From Globomyces pollinis-pini (lineage: Eukaryota; Chytridiomycota; Chytridiomycetes; Rhizophydiales; Globomycetaceae): 61,642 nt of DNA. Every line of letters begins with the position of its first letter. Positions within the stretch are counted from its first letter, which is position 1. Under the pieces are notes generated by a model. It was given only the letters and a program-made list of their open reading frames with translations, was not told the DNA's origin and did not search any database. The position numbers and the translations under genes were made by a program. This document shows, piece after piece, positions 20,818 through 33,100 of the stretch. The DNA lies in assembly GCA_025399215.1 (NCBI GenBank), contig MU621177.1:1-61642 (forward strand). The letters are read 5' to 3'.

Positions 20818-21450
20818 ATGAATCGTAGTATTCGTTTTACTGATTGCTATTATTTGGTCAAGTTCCGCACTTGCAATCCATGTCGATGAGTTTTTAAATA
20901 ATCCAACAATAAGACTGCTGTAGGTATTAAGAGTATCTGCCAAAATTGAATTGTCGTTTCGATGCATTTTCTTTGATATTTTTACTGTTAGACCAATATA
21001 GACATGGTTCGCTTTGTTATAACTTAACCACAGAAACAAGAGACAATTATTCAGAACATCCCGAGTACTAAAGGCAAGACCTGGAAATGGTTCAATATCA
21101 TACTGTTTGTTGCAATGCTGATTGGATTTGGCATCAACTACAACACTTTAAATGCAATGAAAGTCCACCATCAAGAGCAAATTGCATCATTAAAAGCTAT
21201 ACACCAAACTAAGATAGAAGAATTGCAAGAGTTTAACAAGTATCAATTTTTTGATATTCAAGAAAAGTTTAAATTGATGGAACAAGAGATAGTATTGGTA
21301 CAAGAAAGGAGCAAAGTTGAATCGTTGGAAATGCTCTACGATTATAATAGTCGAGTGCTACCAACTATCTGTATGAAGAATGATGCGTTACAGTCAAACA
21401 CTAATCTTTTCGTTTTACTTTCAATCGGATTTCTCTTGATACTATGCTGA
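20818..21450 (+). CDS. Membrane-anchored coiled-coil protein, 5' structure unresolved
   Basis: I do not recognise the family. The certain part (from about 21040) encodes KQETIIQNIPSTKGKTWKWF, then a hydrophobic helix NIILFVAMLIGFGI. A coiled-coil-like stretch of about 65 residues follows (HHQEQIASLKAIHQTKIEEL... to VQERSKVESLEML), then a short linker and a second hydrophobic helix at the C-terminus, LFVLLSIGFLLILC, then TGA. Upstream, another frame (about 20828-20925) reads VVFVLLIAIIWSSSALAIHV, which would make a good signal peptide. I could not find a start and splice path that joins the two cleanly, so the 5' border given is an estimate. Two membrane helices around a coiled coil is an arrangement seen in organelle-membrane and nuclear-envelope proteins; no function is claimed. 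Confidence 0.5.
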
Positions 21451-21946
21451 TGATATCCTTACTACCTAGATTGTTGTCCAATTTATAAAGAACCTCATGA
21501 CACATTTCATCGAATTTATTTTAAAGCATTTAGTAAAGTGTTTTACTTAGACATGATCAAATGCTCAATGTCAACGTTCTTGATTCACTTTGGAGAATCC
21601 TTCTATGATTTAGATTGATTCTAAATTCTTCAATTGTATCCTTGGATTGATTTTAGATTCTTTGGGTTACCAGTTCCAAAGTCGCGATAATTTATTATTG
21701 ATCGCGTTTAAAGAGTGAAATCCCTTGACTCTATGAAATAGAAGAAATCCATGAGTAATATCATTCAGGAAACCATTCCAAGTCAACCTAGTTTTCTCTT
21801 ACCAGACCAAGAATTACAAAGTTTATCAACTATTTCCAACATTATATTAATAATCCAGCTTTGACAACTGAATAGCATCCGAATGAAGGTGACTGATTCT
21901 ATTTTAATTTCATGAGAATTCTGTAAATTTTTCTTAAAATTTTTCA
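21451..21946. other. Intergenic spacer
   Basis: About 500 bp before the complex I gene. Only a 37-codon open frame (21753) is present and it has no support. Confidence 0.45.
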
Positions 21947-24193
21947 ATGCAATCACTGTTGAAGAAACAAATAATTCTGACAAACAGACTACGAAGTAAA
22001 TATTAAACTATCTAACCTTCTTTTAAGCTTTCTCTTCTTCTTCATCTTTGTTGGCCGAAGTCGAACTGACTATCAATAATCTTCCAGTGAAAATTGAATC
22101 AGGTTCAGCTATCATTCAAGCTTGTGAAAAAATTGGAGTTGATATTCCTCGTTTTTGCTATCATGAACGTTTAGGAATTGCTGGAAATTGTAGAATGTGT
22201 TTGGTGGATGTGGGAGGTCCAAAACCTGTTGCATCTTGTGCTATGCCTGTCATGCCTGGAATGAAAGTTCAAACTGAAACCCCTTTAGTCAAAAAAGCAA
22301 GAGAAGGTGTGATGGAGTTCTTGTTGGCTAACCACCCTTTGGATTGTCCTATTTGTGATCAAGGTGGAGAGTGTGATTTACAAGACCAAAGTGTTCGTTA
22401 TGGTTCTGATAGAAGTCGTTTCTCCGAAGTTACTGGAAAGAGAGCTACAGTAAACAAAGATTTGGGCCCATTGGTTAAAACAGTTATGACCCGTTGTATT
22501 CATTGTACTCGATGTGTGCGATTCGCCAACGAAATTGCTGGAGCAAGTGAATTAGGTACTTCTGGCCGTGGAAATACAATGGAAATCGGTACCTACGTTT
22601 CCAAAGCTATTTCCTCTGAAATGTCTGGAAATTTAGTCGACTTGTGTCCTGTTGGAGCTTTGACATCTAAACCGTATGCGTTCCAAGCTCGTCCTTGGGA
22701 ACTGAAACGAACTGAATCTATTGATGTCTTGGATGCTATTGGAAGTAACATTCGAATTGACAGTCGAGGAGCAGAAGTTATGCGTATCCTTCCTCGTCTC
22801 AATGATGACATTAACGAAGAGTGGATTTCTGATAAAACTAGATTTGCCAATGATGGTTTGAAAACTCAGCGTCTTACCACTCCTTTAATTAAGAAGGGTA
22901 ACGAGTTTGTTCCTGCTACTTGGCCTCAAGCATTAGAAGCAATTGCTGCTGCCACCAAAGGCTTATCTGGTAGTCAATTGACTGCAATTGCCGGTCAATT
23001 AGCCGATGCAGAATCTTTAGTAGCCTTGAAAGATTTGTTCAATCGATTTGATTCAGAAAACTTGCAACTAGAAAATACTGCTAAAACATTTTCGGGATTC
23101 ACTGACGTTCGCTCCAACTTTGTGTTGAACAGTACTATTGCTGGAATAGAAGAAGCTGATGTTCTATTGTTGATTGGTTCCAATCCTCGTCATGAAGCTC
23201 CAATCCTTAACACCAGAATCCGAAAATCTTACTTGCATAATGGTTTAGAAGTCGGTGTTATTGGACAAAAACCAAACTTGAATTATGATTTTGAACATAT
23301 TGGTGCTGAAGTGACTCAATTGCAGAGTTTAATCAATGGTGACCATCCATTTTCCAAAAAACTACAATCTGCCAAACGTCCAATGATTTTGCTTGGTGAA
23401 TCAGTACTTGATCATGAAGCCAGTCAAGGCACATTGAAATTAGTTGCTGAATACGCAGAATCATTGAAAAAGTCTGCTGAATCTGATTGGAATACAATCT
23501 ATAATGTATTGCACCGAGTAAGTTTTTCAAATGATTTATTTTTAGAATGCATCCACTACTGCTGCACTAGAAATTGGGTACACAGCATCCTCTGCTGACG
23601 TTTCTGATTCCAAATTTGTATACTTGTTGGGAGCTGATGATTTAACCACATCTAATATTCCAAAAGATGCATTTGTAGTCTACCAAGGGCATCATGGAGA
23701 CACTGGTGCATATTATGCCAACGTTATTCTTCCAGGGGCTGCCTATACTGAAAAGTCGGCCACATATGTTAATACAGAAGGTAGAGCACAAGTATCCAGG
23801 GCGGCAGTAGCCCCACTTGCAGGTGCAAGAGAAGACTGGAAAATCATTCGAGCATTATCAGAAGTTGTTGGCAAACCATTACCCTATGATGAAATAGAAG
23901 AAGTTCGTGCTAGAATGTCCCAAATTTCACCTAATCTAACATCATACCAAACTCTCCAACAAACATCCACTCCTATTTCAAAGCTAGGATTGGGTGTATT
24001 GAAGACTTATCCAAAATCAAACTTATTTGGTTCATATGAATTACCAATTAAAGATTTTTATTTGACAAATTCTATTGCCAGAGCTTCATCAACCATGGCT
24101 AAATGTTCTCAAGTAATGTTATTGTTTGATTAATTTTATTAGGCATTCACCTATGGAAAGAAAGTTGTTGCAGATGTTCCTGAATTATGTTAG
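21947..24193 (+). CDS. NDUFS1: NADH:ubiquinone oxidoreductase 75-kDa subunit (complex I, NDUFS1/Nuo-78)
   Basis: This is the largest electron-carrying subunit of the mitochondrial complex I matrix arm, with three Fe-S clusters. A first exon gives the presequence MQSLLKKQIILTNRLR; a 32-nt intron (21996-22027, branch ATCTAAC) joins it to the body. The [2Fe-2S] ferredoxin motif is CYHERLGIAGNCRMC with a later Cys in VASCAMPVMPG. The His-ligated cluster segment is HPLDCPICDQGGECDLQDQS, and the next cluster is TRCIHCTRCVRF...DLCPVGALTSKP. The molybdopterin-oxidoreductase-like domain follows (DAIGSNIRIDSRG, ILPRLNDDINEEWISDKTRF, ILPGAAYTEKSATYVNTEGR). Two more introns, 28 nt near 23519 and about 29 nt near 24115, restore LHRNAST and the C-terminus CSQAFTYGKKVVADVPELC. 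Its presence implies a working complex I. Confidence 0.95.
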
Positions 24194-25195
24194 ATTGTAG
24201 TTCTTCAATAAACTAAAACTACAAAAACATATTTTTGATGTGTTTTATAATCGTATGTTCATATGAGATCTGTTAACGAATGATCCTTTGGTTGGGTTTA
24301 TAGTATTTCTTTGTGAGCATGTTATTCTACAGCACATCTTCGTCAATTATTAATGTATACCAGAGTATCATTATAAATTAATCTAGGTAATCATGTATAC
24401 CGAACCCAGATTGTCTAACTTGAACTGTATTTCACATTGGCGGTGTTCTATCAATTTGACGGTTCTTGAATTCAAGTAAGGTTATACAATTATTGAATCC
24501 ATATATCTACAGATTCAATGTTGACAAGAGTGTCAAGTTAAATTCAATTTTTGACCATTTTCCAATTCAAAGAGTTTCAATACAACTTTCTAACTATCAA
24601 ACTCTTTTGGAACATCACAAGCTATTCATCCTATGGTTGAAATTCAAAGAAAAGTATCATTACCTGTTCCATGGACTTCAACACAACGTTTCTTTCACGT
24701 TTTCTCTATTGATTGAGTTATTCAATTAGGTTATCAAAATCTATCATTTTATGTTTCTAAATACAAGAACATCTAAAACAATTAACCCAGAAAGGAAAGA
24801 TATTTCAAGTGTATAATGTTTTATCAATTTAATTCATGTTTAGGTCATTGAATTATCGTTAAATGCTACTGAAATAGTCAACTGAAATGATTCAACTTTC
24901 CAATACGTTATGACAATGCTAGAAATCAGACATTTCAAAATTAATATTTTTGTAGGATTGTAGTTCAACTCTAAAAGATGAGATATACTTACCTGAAAGA
25001 TAGAAAACCCTTGATAAGAAATTAAATTCGATTCTATGAAATGAAATCATTATAGAAATGGAAGAAATTAGCATTGATTTTATGCATTTTGAAGAAAAAT
25101 AGACTCTTATCGTATTGATCTTCAACAATTCTCACGTCATTTGCTTATCAATTGCATTGTCTTGATTTTGATTTCATTGGTCAAGAAAACAATGG
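24194..25195. other. Intergenic region
   Basis: About 1 kb, very AT-rich. An 87-codon open frame (24466-24729) has no recognisable domain and AT-driven composition; I do not call it a gene. Confidence 0.45.
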
Positions 25196-25716
25196 GGAAA
25201 AAGGTTTAAAAAAGTCAAGTTTGAATTTCGATTTTTTTTTGTTTTTTAAGCTTTTTGAATGCGATACGACAAAGATGGGGACGAAGAAGAGCTGAAGAAG
25301 AAGCTCTAAGGGAACGTTGTGCTAACTTGGAACGTCTCAAGATAGAGAATGACGCGAAGTTGAGTGCATTGGAAATAGAATGTACTAGATTACAAGAAAG
25401 AGTTCTGGATGCCTCTAATGTAGAATTATCATTGAACAGTAAATCTATATATTTAATTTTAGATGAAATGGATGCATTACGACTGGAATTGGCAATCAGT
25501 GATGTGAAAAACGCTGAATTGACAATGAAATTACTAAAACCCATTCCAACTGGCAGCAAGAAGCTTGAATATAGAAGTAGTGTTCCTGTTGATGGTGTCA
25601 AACAGTCCACCATCCAGCAACCATCTACCACTACTTTGGTAGAACATAACACTGAAGCAGAATGGGATTTCTGCTTGAAAGATTATTCGGTGCCCATTGG
25701 ACTTTATAGTCCTTAA
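25193..25716 (+). CDS. Coiled-coil protein, first exon uncertain
   Basis: I do not recognise the family. The main exon, after a T-rich acceptor ending AAG at 25250, reads SFLNAIRQRWGRRRAEEEAL and continues as a coiled coil rich in Glu/Arg/Leu (RERCANLERLKIENDAKL, EIECTRLQERVL, EMDALRLELAISDVKNAEL). The tail is less ordered and ends WDFCLKDYSVPIGLYSP, stop TAA at 25714-25716. A candidate start ATGGGGAAAAAG at 25193 sits just before a GT, but the phase does not match the acceptor, so the 5' end is only indicative. The real N-terminus may lie further upstream. Confidence 0.5.
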
Positions 25717-25889
25717 GTAATAATAAATTATTTTCTAAACTCATACGTACTTGCAATATGTTTTAATGATAAACAATCGTATTTCTTTATTGTATACAAG
25801 GAAGGAATCTGAAATTTCACAAAGGCTATCCAGTTTGTAACTCCAATTGGTAAATCATCTGTGAACTTGAATAGTTTTCAGAAAATGTG

Positions 25890-26719
25890 TTAACTCTTTT
25901 GATGGTAATATAGATATGCGCGAATTCGATACGACAAGAATTTCATTTGTACAAAATAAATAGCATACATGATTAGTTGACAATACAAATGTAAAGTAAT
26001 TCTACGAATCACTAATTGATGATTGAATAAACAAAATAATGAATCCCAATCTAATTTTGGAATTGAATAAAATAATAAAGGTTGTCGACATGTTGGACAA
26101 GTTTGAAAGTTTTTAAAGGGTTGATACCATTTTTGTATACATTTTGAATGAAATTGATGATTGTTTGTACAAAATTTCTTTAATGGTTCCTTTCCATCAC
26201 AAAGACAAATCAAACATTCTTGATTGTTAGTTGAACGTTTAGTGATTGGATAACCATCTATGGTGAATTTTCTGTTGAATAGTAATGAAAATGAAAGTGT
26301 TACAATTTCATCAATTAATACACCAAATGAGATGTAACATAATAAGCGTCTAATAAGATTTCCATTGAATAAGCTTCCAATAGATATATGAAGGTATTTT
26401 TTAGACTAATCATCAACAAACCATATTCTACCTTTTGACAATTCAATAACAAAGATCCAATGATGAAATGAAAAAACCCTAAATAGTTTGTTGATTTAAC
26501 GTTTGAAAATAGAATGGAATGTTGTTTTAAATATAAGGTTGCTTTTAACCAATGATTGCAGGTATAACCCAATAAAAATAACTGCCAAGCTAAACATTGA
26601 TTTGTTGTGGATACAGCCATTAGATTTGGAATTTCTTTTAAGGATGGATAGTTGATATGAGAAGCTTTTGGAGCAAACATCCATACTCGAAGAGCTGAAA
26701 TCGTTAATTCTGCAAACAT
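25890..26719 (-). CDS. Membrane RING-finger protein (putative E3 ubiquitin ligase)
   Basis: Two minus-strand exons joined by a 26-nt intron (QK|SKKYLHIS junction near 26430-26405) give a protein of about 265 residues. The N-terminal two thirds are hydrophobic, with several likely membrane helices (ISALRVWMF, LAWQLFLLGY, YLGFFHFIIGSLLL, CYISFGVLIDEIVTLSFSLL). A RING-like domain follows: CLICLCDG...CTNNHQFHSKCIQKW...CPTCRQP, that is C-x2-C ... C-x4-H-x2-H-x2-C ... C-x2-C. A second hydrophobic stretch closes the protein. RING proteins of this shape usually work as membrane-anchored ubiquitin ligases; the substrate is unknown. Its stop is about 170 bp from the convergent coiled-coil gene. Confidence 0.7.
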
Positions 26720-26790
26720 TTAATTAGGAAACAAATTTTCAAATTCATTCTCAACTCAACACGATCGTCATTGAATTTTTTGATTTATTT

Positions 26791-27492
26791 TCATAAATTT
26801 GAACAGAGTGCAGTCAATCCAAGTTTGGTGCTATCTTTAGTCTCCTTGACCAAGTTAGACACAGCTTTGAAATTAGGATGACGAGCATCACCCATTAATT
26901 GGAATAAGATACTTTCAGATGTCGTTACAACTGCACCAGCATCTCGCATTCTCTATCAATTTTAGTATATGTGTTTTCTTTTTGTACCTTGATTGCTACA
27001 GATCTTTCTTCAGGATTTTGAGATGAGACACCATCTAAAACTACATATACTTCCATATTTGCTTCAAGTAAATCCAAGGTTGTTTGAAGTACACAAACGT
27101 GTGTCTTTTAGTCAATTATTATACAAAAATTACTTCAATTCCAAATAAAACAACTGATTTAGATTTCAATTCTTCTTTAACATGATTTTCAACTTCTGTA
27201 GTCCACATACTAAACTTTGTCTTTTCAAAAACTTTGGCAGATTGAATATTTAACTCAGATACAGTATGCTTCAATCCTATCATCAATTCAAGCTATAAAT
27301 ACCTTTAGGATAATGTTCTGTAACAACAAGTGGAATATTCAATAGATTTGATGCTTTGATCATTTTATCAGCTGTTGCAATGACTTGAGGATTTGAATAA
27401 ATCAAATTTCTAAAAGCTTCTTGAATATCGCATAGAAAGAAACAGGTTGATTTTGGAACTGGTCCTTTTGGTAGTGTTCGAAGAAATGACAT
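26791..27492 (-). CDS. Isochorismatase-like (cysteine) hydrolase, ISOC family
   Basis: The start [20 protein letters not shown] leads to the first catalytic Asp in CDIQEAF. After a 26-nt intron the sequence continues with [17 protein letters not shown] (catalytic Lys region), then [17 protein letters not shown], which carries the nucleophilic Cys in the family motif, then [17 protein letters not shown] and [17 protein letters not shown]. It ends [13 protein letters not shown] with TGA, showing that TGA is used as a stop here. Length, about 200 residues, matches eukaryotic ISOC1/ISOC2 proteins. Substrate is not known for this group; several members are mitochondrial or peroxisomal. Short introns lie near 26955-26985, 27100-27130 and 27277-27302. 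Confidence 0.88.
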
Positions 27493-27919
27493 TTAAAAGA
27501 AAAGGATAAATTACAGATGAACGTGATACATCTAATGACTGTACTTTGGCACATCTAATGAATTCATATGTACTAATACATTCTCATGATCATACTTGTT
27601 CCAATTTAATCAATTCTGTATTTGATTGGATACCTCAAAGGTCAATATGAATACCACTTCCGTATTAAACGAAGCATACATTCATAAGATAGACAAGAAA
27701 TTCGATTCAAAATAGAAGACTCAAAGAGATGTTGAATTTATAATGGCGAATAGAGTATAATTACTCAACCCGCAAAGTGAAAAAATCCATTTTAATATCT
27801 TCAAATCAACCATTCTACCATTCATTCATCGAAATAGTAAAAATTAAATCAATTTGAATTTGGTAAGAAAATTTCATCAAAAAAAAATATTTTAAAGAGG
27901 GTTAGGGTTCGTTAGGGTT
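27493..27919. other. Intergenic: isochorismatase 5' region / phosphatase 3' region
   Basis: About 430 bp. The end next to the phosphatase stop contains the telomere-like GGGTTAGGGTT...TTAGGGTT stretch (27898-27919). No gene seen. Confidence 0.5.
27898..27919 (+). repeat. Short telomere-like TTAGGG motif pair
   Basis: GGGTTAGGGTTCGTTAGGGTT: two TTAGGG hexamers 4 bp apart immediately downstream of the phosphoserine phosphatase stop codon (on its strand AACCCTAAC, a telobox-like word). Too short to be a former telomere end; may be chance or a factor-binding site. Confidence 0.4.
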
Positions 27920-29113
27920 TTATTGAAGTAATTGATTGATCTCGGTGGATGAATATCCAAGGAAATAAAGTACATTGATAAGACTGGGTTGGTTCAATCG
28001 AATGGATGCTTGCTGTTGAACTTTTGGTTTCGCATTAAAGGCAATTCCACAACCTGCTGCACGCATCATCAATAAATCATTGGCCCCATCTCCAATTGCA
28101 AATATCTAATATTAAAATATTTTATAAATAACCTGATTTGATTCTATCTTTTCAGCTTGAGCAATCACCGAAAGCAGTTCAGCCTTTCGTTCTCCATTCA
28201 CAATCTCTCCTACAACATTTCCTGTCAATGTCTTACCATCTTTGGATATTTCAAGAACATTTGCAAATGCATAATCTAAATCTAGAGTATTCTTGACCAG
28301 ATTGGCCATAGGAATGAAACCACCTGATAAAACTGCAAGTTTATAACCCAACCTTTTCAAAACTTTGCATAACTCTTTAGCACCTTTGGTGAATGTGATT
28401 CTATTTTTGACAGTTTCAATCAAATCGACCGATTGACCTTTTAATAATCCCACACGTTTTCGTAAAGATTGATTGAAATCAATTTCTCCTCGCCTAATGT
28501 ATCAAAACAAAGGATTGTCATTACATGGCAGATTCGGTAATAGGAGCAATTTCATTGTAAACACCAGCTTCTCTAGCCAATTCATCAATACACTCTTGAT
28601 AAATCAAAGTGGAGTCCATATCAAATACAACTAATCGTTTTTGGCGTCTAAAGATAGTATCTAGTTGTAATGCAACATCAACATGAGATTCCTTTTCGTT
28701 AGTGATCCACATTATTCCTTTACTTGACCAAAATGAAATAATTCATCCATTTTCATTTGAACATCATCAGCATTTAATTTTAAATGAATTTCTAAAACTG
28801 TAGTTGAATCATGAGATAACGTTTTAATGGAGGTAATTTGAGGAAGCAACGTGAATAGTTTCTGAAGATGACTTAAAGTCAGATTAGAAGAAATCACAGT
28901 TGCAATATAATTTAACCCAGATTTTTGTAGAATAAAATTAGATTTAAGGATTTGACAATCGAAATCATTCCCATTGTAATCCATTGAAAAAACATGTTGA
29001 TTTGAATTGATTTGGTAATGATAATCAATGGTATTAAACGATTGAATTTCTACATTTTTTAAAAGTATTTCAATGGATTCAATTGGACTGCAAGTCGTTT
29101 GAAAAATTGTCAT
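27920..29113 (-). CDS. Phosphoserine phosphatase (SerB/Ser2, HAD family)
   Basis: This enzyme catalyses the last step of serine synthesis, hydrolysing O-phosphoserine. The N-terminal 130 residues (starting MTIFQTTCSPIESIEILLKN) form the ACT-like regulatory region found in fungal and bacterial SerB. A 32-nt intron with branch CACTAACG (near 28730-28699) removes an in-frame stop and joins FGQ to ESHVDVALQLDTIFRRQKR. The HAD core then shows FDMDSTLIYQECIDELA (DxDxT nucleophile), LGYKLAVLSGGFIPMA (motif II Ser), KAELLSV (motif III Lys) and IGDGANDLLMMRAAGCGIAF (motif IV Asp). It ends STEINQLLQ then TAA. Two other short introns lie near 28495-28530 and 28105-28135. Strand and spacing suggest no operon-like link to its neighbours. 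Confidence 0.93.
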
Positions 29114-29455
29114 TTTTGGTAAAGTAAAAAGATTAGATTAAAATCTCATTGAAAATCTCCAAAAATAATCGATACAGATAATAGTATGAAGCTAATGAGA
29201 ATCTCTGTATCTGAGCGTTTTAACTCATAGTTAACTGGATCAAACATGTTCATTTTAAAAATTCATAACCATTTCATATGTGCAAGATCAGAATGTTCTT
29301 GCTATTCGAAACACTCCAGAACTACACGCTGGTTTCTTTCAATTTTGCGAACCAAACTGTTGTTCTATACAAGTTATCGACTCCTGATCTGATTGAATTA
29401 AAATTATCTAAGAAATGAAAGAACATAGAATTCCAATAGAATAGATCCAAGAAAT
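29114..29455. other. Intergenic spacer
   Basis: About 340 bp between the phosphatase start and the DUF924 gene stop. Nothing recognised. Confidence 0.45.
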
Positions 29456-30100
29456 TTATTGACCAAATGAATTAAATTCTTTAGAATTTAAATACATTTC
29501 TTCTTCTTTAGTATTCTCTCGATTCAACATTAAATTTCGATGTGGATACCTACCAAAACGTTCAATAATATCAGTATGTGATTTTAAATAACGTAAACCA
29601 AATTCAACATTTTGTTTAATATAAACTTCAAAATTCTTATTAGAATCTTCAATAGTTTCTTCATAATATCGTTTTGCTAATAAATGATCTTGATAATCTT
29701 CTGAATGCATTAAAGGTAAGAACATAAATTGTCGTTCAATTGGATGAATAGTTTGATGGAAATTATCATCAAGCTTTAATTTAACTTGTTGTAATACATG
29801 AGAATCATTGATAAATGCTTTAGATTGACCTCGATAAATATTTCGGGTAAATTGATCACCCAAGATACAAAATGCCAACAATCCTTCAGGTTCTTTGCAT
29901 AGATCTTGATAAGTTTTAAATTCATCAACTTGGAGTTTAAAATTTTCGGTCAAGTATTGATCCAAAGTTGCTGTTTCCTCTTTGGATCTTCCAATTCCAA
30001 ACCAAAGTTTACTTGCTTGTGAAATGGAATCTTTTGAATAATTTCCCTTTCGTACTGTTCCTAACCAAAATGATAATATGCTATTTTGTAGATGTTGCAT
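29456..30100 (-). CDS. DUF924 family protein
   Basis: 214 residues, no intron. Family signature words are present: ILSFWLGTVR near the start, LAFCILGDQFTRNIYRG (family form ILxDQFPRNIYRG), FMFLPLMHSEDYQDH (family form FxPLMHSED), and the ending RFGRYPHRNLMLNRENTKEE. The fold is an all-helical TPR-like bundle. DUF924 proteins occur across bacteria and eukaryotes and have no firmly established function. The reading frame is complete; its stop and the phosphatase start are on the same strand, 340 bp apart. Confidence 0.88.
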   Translation of the reverse strand: MQHLQNSILSFWLGTVRKGNYSKDSISQASKLWFGIGRSKEETATLDQYLTENFKLQVDEFKTYQDLCKEPEGLLAFCILGDQFTRNIYRGQSKAFINDSHVLQQVKLKLDDNFHQTIHPIERQFMFLPLMHSEDYQDHLLAKRYYEETIEDSNKNFEVYIKQNVEFGLRYLKSHTDIIERFGRYPHRNLMLNRENTKEEEMYLNSKEFNSFGQ

Positions 30101-30177
30101 GGTTAAGATGGAAAAATTAAAGGTAAATATTTCAAATGGTCATTTATTTTCATAGTTGTGAGTTTTACTATATCTAA

Positions 30178-33100
30178 TCATAAATCAGGAGGTGGTGCCC
30201 CTTGACGTCCTTGACGTTTACCAATCATTGGACTAGAATGGTTACTACCAGGTCTTCCTGCACGTCCACCAACATTTGAAACAGTTGATTGCATAGATGC
30301 TGTGGATTTAGCTTGATTAAATGGCATTGGTGGCATCATATTAGGATTCATTGGAATAGGTCCCTTGGGATTGATATTTCTTGCAATAGGTGCATTAGAG
30401 TGAGAGGGAATTGGAGGACCAGGTTTAGGAACAGGAATCCCTGGTCCATTTGGATGAAGTCTAGATGGAGAAGGTGGTGGATGCACCGCTGAAGTACCAC
30501 TAACCATTCTAGTAGGAGATGGAGGTGGTTGAAAACCGGATGCACTACTAGCAATCCTAGAAGGAGACGGTGGTGCCTGGAAACCAGATGCACTGCTAAC
30601 TACTCGAGAAGGTGAAGATGGAGGTTGGAATCCTGACATGTTACTTGCAATTCTAGATGGAGATGGTGGTTTTGCAACCCCTTGTGGTTTCATCTGTTGG
30701 ACATTATGAGCAGGTTGAGTAGGAACTGCCATAGGTGTCATCATAGTTACTTGAGAATTCTGAGCTGAAAATGATGGAACGAAAGCTTGAACAGATGCTT
30801 TGGCGTTAGTATCCCCCCCATCATTCAACACATCAACATACCGGGATTTTCCTTTTCGTTTATTAGCTCTACTACCTCCCATAGGCATGGGTGGAAGATC
30901 TCCACCAGGAGTAGGAGCAACAGGTAATGTAGCATTGTTGAAAGGTACATTAGCAGTAGGTTCAGATGCAGCATTTGGCGGTCTAGTGTTATTAACTCCG
31001 GCAGGCATGATAGGCGGAGGAGCTTGTACTTCCTCCTCCTTTTCAGCACTATTACTATTCTTATTAACCCATTTTTTCGTCTTTTCATCAAAATAAAATG
31101 AAGAACCAGATGGTAAATGAGCTTTATGAGATACCGGCTGGTCTTCCTTTTTACCTCCAAACAACGATAATACGGATGCAAATATCCCACTTCGGGCAGG
31201 TGCAGGTGCAGGTGCAGGTTTAGAATCTAGAATATAAAATCAAAACAAATTCATTACCAGTAGTAGGTTTTTCATTCTCTTTGGCTGGTGGTACTGCATT
31301 TTCTGTCGGTGGTGGAACAGGTGGTTTCATAGAAGTTTTAGAGTTACCCAATCCCAGATCATCATTTTGGTCATAAGCAGACTTCTGAGTTGGTTTTGGG
31401 TTTCCAAAACCAAGATCTTCATCTTCATACACTTCAGTTTTTTTAGCGGGTGGGTTTCCAAAACCAAGATCTTCTTCGGCAGGCAAAGATGTATTGGGGT
31501 GATATGCGGCAACGTTTCCAATTGGAGGCACGGAGGCAGTTGGTGGTGGTGATATATGATTAGGTTGATAAGCAGCAATATTTCCTTCTGGTGGTGCAGA
31601 AGTAGTTGGTGGTGATACATGACTTGGTTGCCATTGATTCACATGTCCAGTTTCTTGCATAGGATTATAGTCATTCATATTCTGAGATGGATCAACAGCT
31701 TCATTATTGTAGTCATTTGTAATTTCTTGCGTATTATAATTATCGGTATCTTGATATTGTTGAGATTGATCGTATTGATCATACTGTTGATTGTAGTTTG
31801 GGTCAGTTTGATAACCATAATTAGAATCAGGTTGAAAATTATTATACTGCTGTTCATTTTGCTGTTCATAATATTGTTCAGTTTGTTCTTGATATTGTTC
31901 AGTTTGTTGATTATAGTATTGTTCTTCTTGATAAGGTTGTTCAGTTGGTGGGTATTGATTATATGTTTCACCTTGGTATTGATCATAACTATTTCCATCT
32001 TGTGGTTGATATGCCATTGGTTGCTGATTATACTGTTGCTGAGATGCATTGGTATTGCCAGCGTACCCACTAAATTGTTGACCATGAGTATCATATTCTG
32101 GATATGGCTCATTCAAATGAACAGGTTTCGACAAACTGGAAGGCTGAGATTTAGGAGAAGAATCCTTAACATAAGATTCGGTTCCTGGTAGTGGAAATAA
32201 GGAAGACTGACTACCATTTGAAGAAGCAATCTCTGGTTCATTCAGACCGACAGCACTATCCATTAACCGTTGAATACCCTGGCCTAACGCAGCTCCTGTA
32301 AGATTACCCCCGATTTTCCCAAACCAGGACCCAGTTGAAGATTCTTTAGAAATATGTTTGGCACCATCACAAGTTATCATCAACCGATCCGATAACTCTT
32401 TTAATCGATCACCAAACATTTTATGAATATATGGTGAAGGTTGTTGAAATACTTTTCCAAGAGTTGTTAAACTTTCAATATATCTTGCTGATTGTTCCAC
32501 TAAACCCAAATCGGCCAAGTAACCAACATACCAAAGTTTATATGCTTGGAAATATGGCATTGTACTTGTCCCCCATTGACCCTTCAGCATCAAATATGAT
32601 TCCACAATCTCAGTCAATCGAATCAATTCTGGATTTCGAAAGAAACTGGTAGGATATTTGATATGATTACCATTGATCAATACAATCTTGGATTTAGGAT
32701 TCTCAATTCCAGAAAGTGAACCAGGACCATCAACAATAAAAGATCTATATATATCAATACAACAGTGAGTTACGTTAATTGAGCAGCTGGAATGAACCCA
32801 TTCTGATTCAATTGATCAATTAATGCAGTCAAGGTTGGACCATCATTCATACTACGATTGGCAATCAATAAACTCAAACAATCTTTCCATAACCCATCTT
32901 GTCGTAAAACCTCAGGTTTCAAAAATTCATTTACTATCATTAAAAACAAATCTACAAGTTACCTGCAGTATGACCTACACCTCCAAACGATGCCAACAAT
33001 ACTTTTAATGCTGGATATTTTTGTTCAAGGTTATAAGTACTACCATATCCAGACCGCATCATCTGCATAATCACATCTCGATACATATCCGGACTGATAT

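Noticed and set aside
24466..24729. 87-codon plus-strand frame after the complex I gene
   Set aside because: No domain, no splice context and AT-driven composition.
27898..27919. Interstitial telomere scar
   Set aside because: Only two TTAGGG words, not in register; too short to support a telomere origin.
31619..32191. 190-codon plus-strand frame resembling a hydrophobic membrane protein
   Set aside because: Antisense shadow of the SEC16 Gln/Tyr-rich region.
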